A stretch of DNA of 64,000 bases from UBA8437 sp964646205 (GTDB taxonomy: Bacteria; Planctomycetota; Planctomycetia; Planctomycetales; Planctomycetaceae): the NCBI GenBank assembly GCA_964646205.1, contig CAZYAZ010000007.1:1-64000 (forward strand), read 5' to 3'. Within the stretch, counting starts at the first letter, position 1. Each line of letters starts with the position of its first letter. The translations under genes and the position numbers were made by a program. Positions 35,663-43,802 of the stretch are shown here, piece by piece. Below the pieces are notes generated by a model. That model saw only the letters and a program-made list of their open reading frames with translations. It was not told where the DNA came from and ran no database searches.

Positions 35663-35706
35663 GTGCGCGGTTGGGCGTGCTAAGACTCGAATTGGAGAGG
35701 AAAACC

Positions 35707-38073
35707 GTGGCCAGGCGTGTGCGTTGCAGGAGGCGCCAGGTCGGTCTTGTTTTCGCAGCCCTGGTGGTGGCGTCGCCGGTGCTGGGCAACACTGTGCCCA
35801 GCTATCCTTTGCGCAATGGAACCTTTTCGAGTTACCAGGGATACAGTCGTCCGGCAGGGTGGGCACTGGGGCGAGAGGCCGGGCGAGCCAGGCTGACAGT
35901 TGACCCGATTCCGCGGCTACCGTTTCAGTCAACGGCTGTTGCCGTGGTTCGGTGTGAAACGGCATCCCAGGGATACATCTTTCAGGACGTCGAATTGCTC
36001 GACGGACGTTGGCGGTTTCGGGCCCAGGTTTCCGGGACACCCGGGGCGAAGGCTCGGCTGGAAGTGTCGGGCAAGGTCTCGCTGCAAACAGCGACGGTGA
36101 CTGTCACCGGCAAGTGGCAGACACTGGAAATGATCGTTCCGCGTGTGGCGGGACGGTTGCGGGTGCACTTGCGGTTTCAGACATCTGGAAAAGCCGACGT
36201 GCGTTATCGACGGGCGCGTCTGGACGCCATTCGGCTCAATGGTGGTCCGGTGAGGTTGAAGAGCGGCGAGACGTTGGGCGTGGTGGTGTTGGGCGAGAAG
36301 CCGACGGCCGCGGAACGCTTTGCCGTGTTCGAATTGCAACGGTTTCTCTACCGAATGACCGGGCAATTTCCGGGCCTGGCCGGTCGAGATCATGTTGCGG
36401 CGGGGCGGAGACTGTTGATCGGGACAGCCGCATCCCAGGAAGCGGTTCAACCGCTCGAAGGACTGTCTGCGGAGGCTTACGTACTGCATCGGGGGGAGAC
36501 GGCGTCCAGCCTGGTGGGCAACAGTGGGTTGGGAACTCTGTACGCCGTGTACGAATTCTTGAAGTTGCAGGGATGTCGCTGGGTGATGCCCGGAGATCTG
36601 GGTGAGGTGGTTCCCCGTCGTTCCGCCCTGGAACCGGTCGTCACTCGTGTTTTCAATCCGGATTATCACCTCGTCCGGTCTGTTTTCACCGGGTTTCAAC
36701 AGTTTTTCCCTCAGGGTGGCTGGATCTACATCAACTCTGATGAACTCTGCGACTGGGCATTGCGGAACCGGTTCAATTCGGTCTGGACGGGTGGCAAGAC
36801 CCTGGAGTGGGGGGCGGATCGTGGCCACGGGTGGATCCAGGATTCCGGGCACAGTTGGAATGCGGTCGTGGCGCCCCACGGTAAGTACTTCAAGGATCAC
36901 CCGGAGTGGTATCCACTGGTTCGTGGTCGGCGGATGCCTCGCAGCGACGTCAGCATCCGATTGCCCAACCAATTGTGTGTTTCCAACCAATCCCTGCGTG
37001 ATCACACAGTCAAACAGATCGTGCAGTTTTTTCGTGACAATCCACGGTCGCGGATGTTTCCGATGAACCCGATGGACGGGCCAAATTACAACTGCGAATG
37101 CGACCAATGCCGGGCCCTGGATCCCCCCGGTTTTGAATGGAACCAGGATTTCTCGGGTTTCCCCCGGTTTCCCAATCTCAGGTTGCCACCGCTGTCGGAC
37201 CGGTATCTGAATTATGTCAACCATGTCGCCGAACGCGTGGCGAGGGTGTTCCCGGATCGACTGCTTGAGTTCTACAACTACGCGAGCCGAGTGCCTCCGT
37301 CTCGTGAAAAAGCCCATCCGTCCGTTTCGATCAAGTTCACGTACCTCAGCGGTCGTGAAGTTAACGTGTCGCTGCGGGATCCCCACGATCCTCTTGCTGC
37401 CAAGGAACGGGGCTGGTTGAAAGCCTGGGCCGAATCAGGGACCCGTCATCTCACCTATTATCCGTACACGGATTGGGAGCATCCTGATGCGGGAATTCAC
37501 TGGTATTCCAATGTCAGCGACCTGTTGCGGACGCTCAAGCGGGATTACCGTGCTGTCGGGATGATGGGCGAGACCCACACGACGATCCAGGCCGACCCGA
37601 TGTGGTGGGCGATTTATTCACGGATGCTCTGGGACGTTGATACCGACTATCGCACGGTGATATCTGAATTGTGTCCTTTGTTCTACGGGCCGGCCGGCCC
37701 ACAGATGACGGCCTTCTATTTGAAGATGGACCAGGCGGTCCTGCACCGCGAAGGGCCGCGACCGGCAGATTATCATCCCAATCGGCGGTCGGAGTACAGT
37801 CTCGATGAACTCCAGGCAGGCCGTCAACTCTTGCAGGAAGCTGTCGAAAAAGTTGCCGGTGATGAGCGGCTCTTGAGACGAGTGGACCACGCAAAATTTG
37901 CACACGCAATCCTGACCCAGGTCCGGATTCGCAACGACTCACAACCGTCAGGTCGAGCTCGTTCGATGGCACAGCAGGCGACAGCCGATGTCACGGCCCT
38001 GCAGGCCAAGTACACCATGATGGTTCGTCGGCAGACAAGCTTGTTCCTGGCCCCCCGCGGTGATTCCCAATGA
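35707..38073 (+). CDS. DUF4838 family putative glycoside hydrolase, secreted
   Basis: 788 residues from the GTG at 35707, chosen because GGAGAGG lies 6 bp upstream and the N-terminus VARRVRCRRRQVGLVFAALV is a charged start plus hydrophobic core. The ATG at 35659 overlaps the upstream stop (ATGA) and is a strong alternative adding 16 residues. Features: a beta-sandwich N-domain (RPAGWALGREAGRARLTVD), GETLGVVVLGEKPTAAERFAVFEL, AVYEFLKLQGCRWVMPGDLGEVVP, then DUF4838 proper with MFPMNPMDGPNYNCECDQC (paired Cys), SIKFTYLSGREVNVSL, HLTYYPYTDWEHP and LCPLFYGPAGPQMTAFY. It lacks the CBM9-like tail of the paralogue at 10.7-13.8 kb, but a CBM9-like gene sits directly upstream. Confidence 0.9.
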   Translation: MARRVRCRRRQVGLVFAALVVASPVLGNTVPSYPLRNGTFSSYQGYSRPAGWALGREAGRARLTVDPIPRLPFQSTAVAVVRCETASQGYIFQDVELLDGRWRFRAQVSGTPGAKARLEVSGKVSLQTATVTVTGKWQTLEMIVPRVAGRLRVHLRFQTSGKADVRYRRARLDAIRLNGGPVRLKSGETLGVVVLGEKPTAAERFAVFELQRFLYRMTGQFPGLAGRDHVAAGRRLLIGTAASQEAVQPLEGLSAEAYVLHRGETASSLVGNSGLGTLYAVYEFLKLQGCRWVMPGDLGEVVPRRSALEPVVTRVFNPDYHLVRSVFTGFQQFFPQGGWIYINSDELCDWALRNRFNSVWTGGKTLEWGADRGHGWIQDSGHSWNAVVAPHGKYFKDHPEWYPLVRGRRMPRSDVSIRLPNQLCVSNQSLRDHTVKQIVQFFRDNPRSRMFPMNPMDGPNYNCECDQCRALDPPGFEWNQDFSGFPRFPNLRLPPLSDRYLNYVNHVAERVARVFPDRLLEFYNYASRVPPSREKAHPSVSIKFTYLSGREVNVSLRDPHDPLAAKERGWLKAWAESGTRHLTYYPYTDWEHPDAGIHWYSNVSDLLRTLKRDYRAVGMMGETHTTIQADPMWWAIYSRMLWDVDTDYRTVISELCPLFYGPAGPQMTAFYLKMDQAVLHREGPRPADYHPNRRSEYSLDELQAGRQLLQEAVEKVAGDERLLRRVDHAKFAHAILTQVRIRNDSQPSGRARSMAQQATADVTALQAKYTMMVRRQTSLFLAPRGDSQ

Positions 38074-38092
38074 GTCGGCCCGGAGTGCCGAT

Positions 38093-41000
38093 TCATTTGA
38101 CCGGAACGAGCACCAGTTCCTGAAGATCCATTAGGCAGTTGTTCGGATCTCCAACGGGGGCGATCAGCACGCGGATCCGCCCGGCGGGGAGGCGAACGCG
38201 TCCAAGGGGTGTTGTGCGGTAGTTGTCCCACGTGCCGGTGCCGACGATCTTTCCGGTCAGCCGCGAGTCGGCACATTTCAATTCGAAGGTGTTGCCGGCG
38301 GTGCCGTTGGCACACGCGTAGACCAGGCGGACTTCGTATTGTCCGGCTCGTGGCATGTCGACGGACCAAACTGCCCGGTCATCAGCACTCATCCAGTACC
38401 CGAGGTTTTTGTACCGGCTTTCAAAGACGAGTGACTTGCCGCGGATCTCGCAACTGGTGGCGGCAAGGCGGAGCGTGCCGTCTTTCTCTCGCGTGACCAG
38501 CCGGGGTTGGTTACCGGGAAACTGTTTTGGAGGCGGGCCGGCCGATGAGACAAAGGCGATGACGTCGGCCAGGTCCTGGGGCGGCAGGTCCTTCTCAAGT
38601 CCCTCGGGCATGAATGACAGGCGGGTGCTGGCAAGGGTTTCGAGATCGCGGCGCAAAATGGTCGTTTGTTTTCCGTCAGATCCGATCAGCCGGACACTGT
38701 TACTGGATTCGCCCAGCAGCATGCCCGCGTGAATGCTGCCACTGTTGGTCACGGCGATGTAACCAAGGAACTTGGCCTCGACGGCGCGGTTGGGATCCAG
38801 GATTGCCGTCAACAGCGAGCGGGGTGACTTGTCTTTCAGGGCAGACAGGTCGGCGCCCAGTTGTTTGCCGAGCCCCTTCAGTTGGTGACAACTGCTGCAC
38901 TTTTTCTTGAAGACGGTGCCGCCACGGGTGACGTCAGTGGTTCGCTTGAGCACTCCGAGATGTTTGTCGATGACCTGTTGTCGGCTTGTCGAGGCGTTGG
39001 TGGCAAGTAATTTGACGGCACGCTGTTTGAGAGTGGCGTCCTTCTGGGTGATGAGTCTCTGTCGCGTCGAGGCATCGAGTTCAACCGCTATGATTGTCTC
39101 GGCCTCCATGGCATCCAGCAGGCTCTTGTGCCAGGTCGGACGGCTCAATAGCACATTGAGCACTTCGCGGCGGCGTGTGGGCGAGTATCCGGTCCAACCG
39201 CCAATCAGCCTCCTGGCGACACCCGGGTCGACACTGCGTTGCAGGGCTGACACGGCGGCCGACTGAAGCGCGGCGTCGGTCTGTGGGGCGAGCCACGTGG
39301 TCAGCAGGTCCAGTTCGGCCTGGCTGTCGGCCGTGTCCCGGCCCAGCAATCTCGCGGCGGTCACACGGTCGGCCACCGGTCGGCCAGGCTCGGCAGCGGT
39401 CTGTCTCGCGAGGTCCAACACCTGCCGAAAACGATCGATCGCCCGACGTGTGGCCGGAGTGCCATTGGCGTGAAGCTTGGATAGCGAGAGATCTCGCCGC
39501 TGGAGCGTGTCCAGCAGCTTGGCTGACATCGAGAAGAGCTGCTGCGGTGACTTTCGCAGCTTGGGGTCGGCACAGAGGGTGATCCAGGTGGCCAGCGAAC
39601 CCTTGTTGCCGTAGGAGCCGTCGAGGGCAAATAGACGGGACAACAGGGCGTCACTGCCCGGTTTCGAACCGTCAGTCTGCTGGATAACCTGGGAGATGAC
39701 GTGGGTGACGTTGGCCTTGCCCAGGGAACTGTTCAAAGCGGCTGTCAGAAAACGGTGGCCTCCCGGGGCGATCAACTGTGGCACCAAAAGTCGTGCCTGT
39801 TGTTCGGGTTTGCCGAGTGTTCCGGAACTGAAGGCCAGTTGGAGCCGGACCTGGAGGTCGGAGTCCTTTGACAGCGACAGAAGCGTGTTGAGCAAATCCG
39901 GAGTGATCGTCTTCAGCGTCTCGGCCAACCGGACCGCGTGTCGACGGACTCCTGGATGTTTGTCGGATAGGGACGCGGCGACAACAGCCGGTGTGAGTCC
40001 GTCCAGGCCCGCAGCCGCGCACAGCGAGTGCAGTCGTCCTAGAGGACGTGACGAAGACACAGCTTGTGCCAGCAGCGGTTTCAGAGCCCGGCGGTCACCT
40101 CGCTGGATCAGCAATTCCTGCACCAGGTCACGTTGCCACCCATTGGGGCTGTCCAACGCCCGAACCAGCCCCTCGGTGTTGAGTCGGTCGAGACGAGGGA
40201 TTCGCCGGGGTGACTTGCCAGCCGGTACGATGCGGTAAATTCGTCCCAGTTGATGGCCGGCACGAAGATCGAGTCGCTTTTGCCAATCGGCTGGAATCCA
40301 CTTGGGATGTTCGATCACGGCCCTGTACATGTCGGCAAACCACAGGCAGCCGTCAGGGCCGGTGCGAATGTAGACAGGGCGGAACCAGTTGTCTCGTGAG
40401 GAGAGAAATTCCGACGCCTGCTCGTCGACGGCCCGTCGGCTGGTGAACGTCAGTTGTTTGGCGGTCATCCGTTCGCGGTGAATGAGATTGTGGACCGGTT
40501 CGCAGACGAACGAATTGCCGGCGAACTGGGCTCCGTACAACTGGTCGCGGTACACGGTTGGACTGCAGGCCGACGTGAACCGGTTGACTCCACCGGGATC
40601 GTTGTAGCGGGCCAGCGTACGGCTGGTCGGAAAGACAGGGGCCGCGCCGGGGGTAATCGAGACGTTGATTCGAGAACCCGGGGCCGCCAGGTGAGGGTTG
40701 CGGCGGAGATAGTGATCGCCGAGGACGAAATGCCACATCGGATTCGAGTTGTTACAGCCGAACCAGTTGCCCCAGTCGTCTCGACGGCGTCCGAACTGCG
40801 TCTGCCCCGCCTGGGCATCGATACGCCCGGTGTCCGGCTGGATCCGGAAATCGCGGCCGCCGATGTTGACCGACTGGCCGGTTTTCGTCGAGCGGATTGT
40901 TCCACCGCTGTCCCCGTTGGCACAGTAGATCCAGTTGTCCAGGCCCCTGGAAAACCCGTTGACCCGGTGTTGCTGGTTGCCTTCGACGAATCCCTGGAAC

Positions 41001-43291
41001 AACACGTCACGCCGGTCGGCCCGACCGTCACCGTCGGTGTCCTCGGCGTAGAAAATCTCGGGGGCGGCAGAGACCAGGACACCCTTTCGCCAGGCGATGA
41101 CGCCGTTGGGGAAATTCAGCTTGTCCAGGAAAACTGTCGAGCGATCAAAACGCCCGTCACCGTTGGTGTCCTCGAGGCACCGGACGCGGCCACCGGCCCG
41201 GCCCTGTCCGTCGGTCCCCCTGGGGTAGTCGCCCATTTCGACAACCCAGAGCTTGCCGTCGGGGCCCCAGTCAAGCGACACAGGATCCTGGACCAACGGT
41301 TCTGCAGCAACCAGTTCGATCCGGAAACCCGGCCGCAGGCGAATCGAATTCATCGATGCCTGGGGGGATCTGGGTTGTGGTGTCTGGCCGGCGAGCAGGT
41401 CGATGAACCGTCTGCGATCCACCAGGTGTGGGAGCCCTGCGGTGTGCTCGTTTTGCCAGACCAATTGTCCGTTGTGCTGAAAGAATCCGTTGTCACTGCC
41501 GTTGGCCAGGGTGATGGGGGGGAACGCCTGGTCCTGGGATTTTCGCCGTGGTGAAACGGACATCACCTGAGTTGTCCAACCCGTCTTCAATGAGTCAAAG
41601 AGCCAGATGCCACAAGAATCCTCGTTGGACGAGACGACATCCAGTTGTCCATCGTCATTGAGGTCGATGAAACGCACTCCGCGGTCGATTCCGGCGGCGT
41701 TGGTCAGCGCGGTGCCGGCCGGAAGAGTGAACGGAAGTTTCGTCCAGCGACGTCCTTCATCGGCCGTACGGTAGATCGCATTGTGCTGGCCATCGGCAAT
41801 GATCATCTCGTCGATGCCGTCGTTGTCGATGTCCCTGAGTCTCAAGCCCCGATGGTTCACCAGGGGCGTGTGCGGCATCGGCGAAGCAGGTTTTGCGGGA
41901 CGCAGAGGGAAGGACTTGCTGTCGGTTCGCCAACGATCGCCCTCAAGGTGCAGCCACAACGCCTGCTGTTGGCTGCGGAGGAGCATCGAGGGCTGGCCGT
42001 TGGGGCGGACAATTCCGAAGTGTGCGATTTCGGAGAACCGCTCTGCGCCCCGGAAGGTGGTGGTTTTCCAGGTGCGGGAACGGGGTTGCCAGATCCGGGC
42101 CGACGCTTTGCTGATGGAAGCCCCACTGATGACGTCCTGGTAGCCGTCGCGATTGATGTCCAGGATTCGGTAGCCCGCATCATTCTGGAATGGTGGTGGA
42201 AAGGTCTTGCTGTCACGCCGGAGTCCTGGGCCGCCACCCAGAAAGTGTCGTGTCATGCGGTCGTTGGCTTCCCGAAAGTTGAGGAACTTGACTTTCTTGC
42301 CGTGCTTGGAAACGGCATGGCTGATCAGGTCGACCAGTTGGGAGTTCTGACACCAACCGGCTGGATGGAAAACCAGGCACATCACTCCTTGCTTGATGAC
42401 CGTGATATCCAGGGCGGCTTTCCAGTCAGCGAGTAGCCTGGGGTTGCCATTTCCCTGGATGTTCTGGCTCTCCCAGTCACTGGGAGCCAGGCAGGGGAAT
42501 TCCCAGCACGTGCGATTGATGACGTAGGGGTAAGGGTAGTTGCGGATCGTGTTGACGAAATTGTCGTACGGGCCGTCGGTGTTGTGTGGGACGTACTTCA
42601 GGAACCTTTCGCTGCCATCGAGTTCCTGGACGAGTTCCCTGGGAATGTCCGGGTCGTCGGAAGTGAAGACGTTGAAGATCGAGGTGTCAATTTTCAGGTG
42701 ATTGCCGGCCGGTGTGTTGCGATTGAAGATCTCGCTGAAGAAACGAGGACTGACCGTGTTGAGCGAATCGCAGCACGGCATGCGAAAAGCCACGGGGCGG
42801 CTTCCGGGGATCTTTCCGAGGAGGTCGACACACCGGTCGTAGGTGGACTTGGCGCGAGGGAGGTCGCCGGCGGTCAGAAGAGGGCAGGGGTGATCGATAG
42901 TGTGGACTTCGATCGAGAGCCCCTCGCCAAGCCAGCTCTGCAATTGTGGATGATCGGGGCGGACCGAGTTGGTCATGATGCTGACCGGTGCCCGACCGTC
43001 AATCTTCTTCAGCCTTTGCAGTATGGGTCGCAGGAACGCCTCGTAGCGGCCGGGGTCTCGCATGTCATCAATGGCCAGGATCACGACCGCCTCGACACCC
43101 TCCTCGCCGACCCACTGGGGCGTGGTCAGCTTGGGCGAGTTGAGTCCCACGTGGTATGGAGAGTTCCTGTCGAGGTGTGCCAGGTGATTGTCCTGGGCAA
43201 AAACACAGACAGTGTTAGCCAGCAGCAGGGGCAGGCTCAACAGAACGTGACACCAGGGAAGGTGGTGTCGGGCGGTACCGGATCCGGACAT
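38093..43291 (-). CDS. 1732-residue deacetylase-like/FG-GAP/PVC-dehydrogenase/HEAT/cytochrome c fusion
   Basis: The longest gene here. Signal peptide (HVLLSLPLLLANTVCVFA), then in order: a polysaccharide-deacetylase-like domain, about 65-345 (VVILAIDDMRDP with Asp pair; EVHTIDHPCPLL with H130 and H134); an FG-GAP/VCBS-like region, about 360-660 (ILDINRDGYQDVISGA, DIDNDGIDEMIIADG, DLNDDGQLDVVSS); a PVC-type membrane-bound-dehydrogenase propeller, about 690-1100 (PGFRIELVAAEPLVQDP, GPDGKLWVVEMGDYP, EDTDGDGRADRRDVLF, YIRTGPDGCLWFADMYR); HEAT-like helices, about 1100-1450; a cytochrome c domain with CSSCH at 1465-1469 (GGTVFKKKCSSCHQLKGLGKQ); and a C-terminal CBM-like beta domain, about 1600-1732. 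The catalytic role of the first domain and the redox partner of the haem are not known. The reading frame is continuous with no sign of a frameshift. Confidence 0.9.
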   Translation of the reverse strand: MSGSGTARHHLPWCHVLLSLPLLLANTVCVFAQDNHLAHLDRNSPYHVGLNSPKLTTPQWVGEEGVEAVVILAIDDMRDPGRYEAFLRPILQRLKKIDGRAPVSIMTNSVRPDHPQLQSWLGEGLSIEVHTIDHPCPLLTAGDLPRAKSTYDRCVDLLGKIPGSRPVAFRMPCCDSLNTVSPRFFSEIFNRNTPAGNHLKIDTSIFNVFTSDDPDIPRELVQELDGSERFLKYVPHNTDGPYDNFVNTIRNYPYPYVINRTCWEFPCLAPSDWESQNIQGNGNPRLLADWKAALDITVIKQGVMCLVFHPAGWCQNSQLVDLISHAVSKHGKKVKFLNFREANDRMTRHFLGGGPGLRRDSKTFPPPFQNDAGYRILDINRDGYQDVISGASISKASARIWQPRSRTWKTTTFRGAERFSEIAHFGIVRPNGQPSMLLRSQQQALWLHLEGDRWRTDSKSFPLRPAKPASPMPHTPLVNHRGLRLRDIDNDGIDEMIIADGQHNAIYRTADEGRRWTKLPFTLPAGTALTNAAGIDRGVRFIDLNDDGQLDVVSSNEDSCGIWLFDSLKTGWTTQVMSVSPRRKSQDQAFPPITLANGSDNGFFQHNGQLVWQNEHTAGLPHLVDRRRFIDLLAGQTPQPRSPQASMNSIRLRPGFRIELVAAEPLVQDPVSLDWGPDGKLWVVEMGDYPRGTDGQGRAGGRVRCLEDTNGDGRFDRSTVFLDKLNFPNGVIAWRKGVLVSAAPEIFYAEDTDGDGRADRRDVLFQGFVEGNQQHRVNGFSRGLDNWIYCANGDSGGTIRSTKTGQSVNIGGRDFRIQPDTGRIDAQAGQTQFGRRRDDWGNWFGCNNSNPMWHFVLGDHYLRRNPHLAAPGSRINVSITPGAAPVFPTSRTLARYNDPGGVNRFTSACSPTVYRDQLYGAQFAGNSFVCEPVHNLIHRERMTAKQLTFTSRRAVDEQASEFLSSRDNWFRPVYIRTGPDGCLWFADMYRAVIEHPKWIPADWQKRLDLRAGHQLGRIYRIVPAGKSPRRIPRLDRLNTEGLVRALDSPNGWQRDLVQELLIQRGDRRALKPLLAQAVSSSRPLGRLHSLCAAAGLDGLTPAVVAASLSDKHPGVRRHAVRLAETLKTITPDLLNTLLSLSKDSDLQVRLQLAFSSGTLGKPEQQARLLVPQLIAPGGHRFLTAALNSSLGKANVTHVISQVIQQTDGSKPGSDALLSRLFALDGSYGNKGSLATWITLCADPKLRKSPQQLFSMSAKLLDTLQRRDLSLSKLHANGTPATRRAIDRFRQVLDLARQTAAEPGRPVADRVTAARLLGRDTADSQAELDLLTTWLAPQTDAALQSAAVSALQRSVDPGVARRLIGGWTGYSPTRRREVLNVLLSRPTWHKSLLDAMEAETIIAVELDASTRQRLITQKDATLKQRAVKLLATNASTSRQQVIDKHLGVLKRTTDVTRGGTVFKKKCSSCHQLKGLGKQLGADLSALKDKSPRSLLTAILDPNRAVEAKFLGYIAVTNSGSIHAGMLLGESSNSVRLIGSDGKQTTILRRDLETLASTRLSFMPEGLEKDLPPQDLADVIAFVSSAGPPPKQFPGNQPRLVTREKDGTLRLAATSCEIRGKSLVFESRYKNLGYWMSADDRAVWSVDMPRAGQYEVRLVYACANGTAGNTFELKCADSRLTGKIVGTGTWDNYRTTPLGRVRLPAGRIRVLIAPVGDPNNCLMDLQELVLVPVK

Positions 43292-43315
43292 TCCTCAGGC
43301 CCTTGTCAGCAACTG

Positions 43316-43597
43316 TCAGTCGGTTCGGCTGGTGATTTCCAACAAGTGAAACCCAAACTGTGTCTGAACCGGACCATGCACCTGGTTCAGTTCGCCGCTG
43401 AAGACAACCTGGTCGAATTCCGGGACCATTTGCCCAGGGCCGAATTCGCCCAGGGCACCGCCATCGGCACCAGATGGGCACTTCGAGTGCTCCTTGGCAG
43501 CATCGGCAAAGTCCAGGCCTTCTTCGATCTGTTGCTTCAGGTTTTCACAAAAGGACTCTTCCTCAACCAGGATGTGTCGCGCGCTGGCTACAGCCAT
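43316..43597 (-). CDS. Parvulin-type peptidyl-prolyl isomerase (stand-alone)
   Basis: 93 residues, one PpiC-like rotamase domain and nothing else: SARHILVEEESFCENLKQQI, GLDFADAAKEHSKCPSGADGG, LGEFGPGQMVPEFDQVVF, and VQTQFGFHLLEITSRTD. GAGGAG lies 9 bp before the ATG. The size and the lack of a signal peptide match cytoplasmic small parvulins such as PpiC (about 93 residues), which speed cis-trans proline isomerisation. It reads toward the giant fusion gene, 24 bp away, and may be upstream in the same transcript. It is divergent from the PSD1 gene at 43803. Confidence 0.95.
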   Translation of the reverse strand: MAVASARHILVEEESFCENLKQQIEEGLDFADAAKEHSKCPSGADGGALGEFGPGQMVPEFDQVVFSGELNQVHGPVQTQFGFHLLEITSRTD

Positions 43598-43802
43598 GTT
43601 CTCAAACTCCTCGTGGTGTTGATCGTGTAATGAGTTTCCAGAGGGGCCAGTGTAGTGAATCGCGGCGAGCTTCTCTCATGTGGCAACCACTCGCCCGGAG
43701 CACATGGTACCATTCGGTGACGCGGCCGGCCCGAGACGGACTCACATCCTGTCCTGTTCTCGAGTGTTCCCCGATGCTGGTCGTGATGAGGACGGAATAT
43801 CG

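Noticed and set aside
35236..35706. 5' extension of the DUF4838 frame into the CBM9-like gene
   Set aside because: It overlaps the CBM9-like gene in another frame, is not hydrophobic, and the signal peptide and Shine-Dalgarno sequence support a start near 35707 (or the ATGA at 35659).
35929..37386. 485-residue reverse-strand reading frame
   Set aside because: It is a shadow of the DUF4838 gene; no domain found.
40454..41554. 366-residue forward reading frame
   Set aside because: It is antisense to the giant fusion gene and has no motif.
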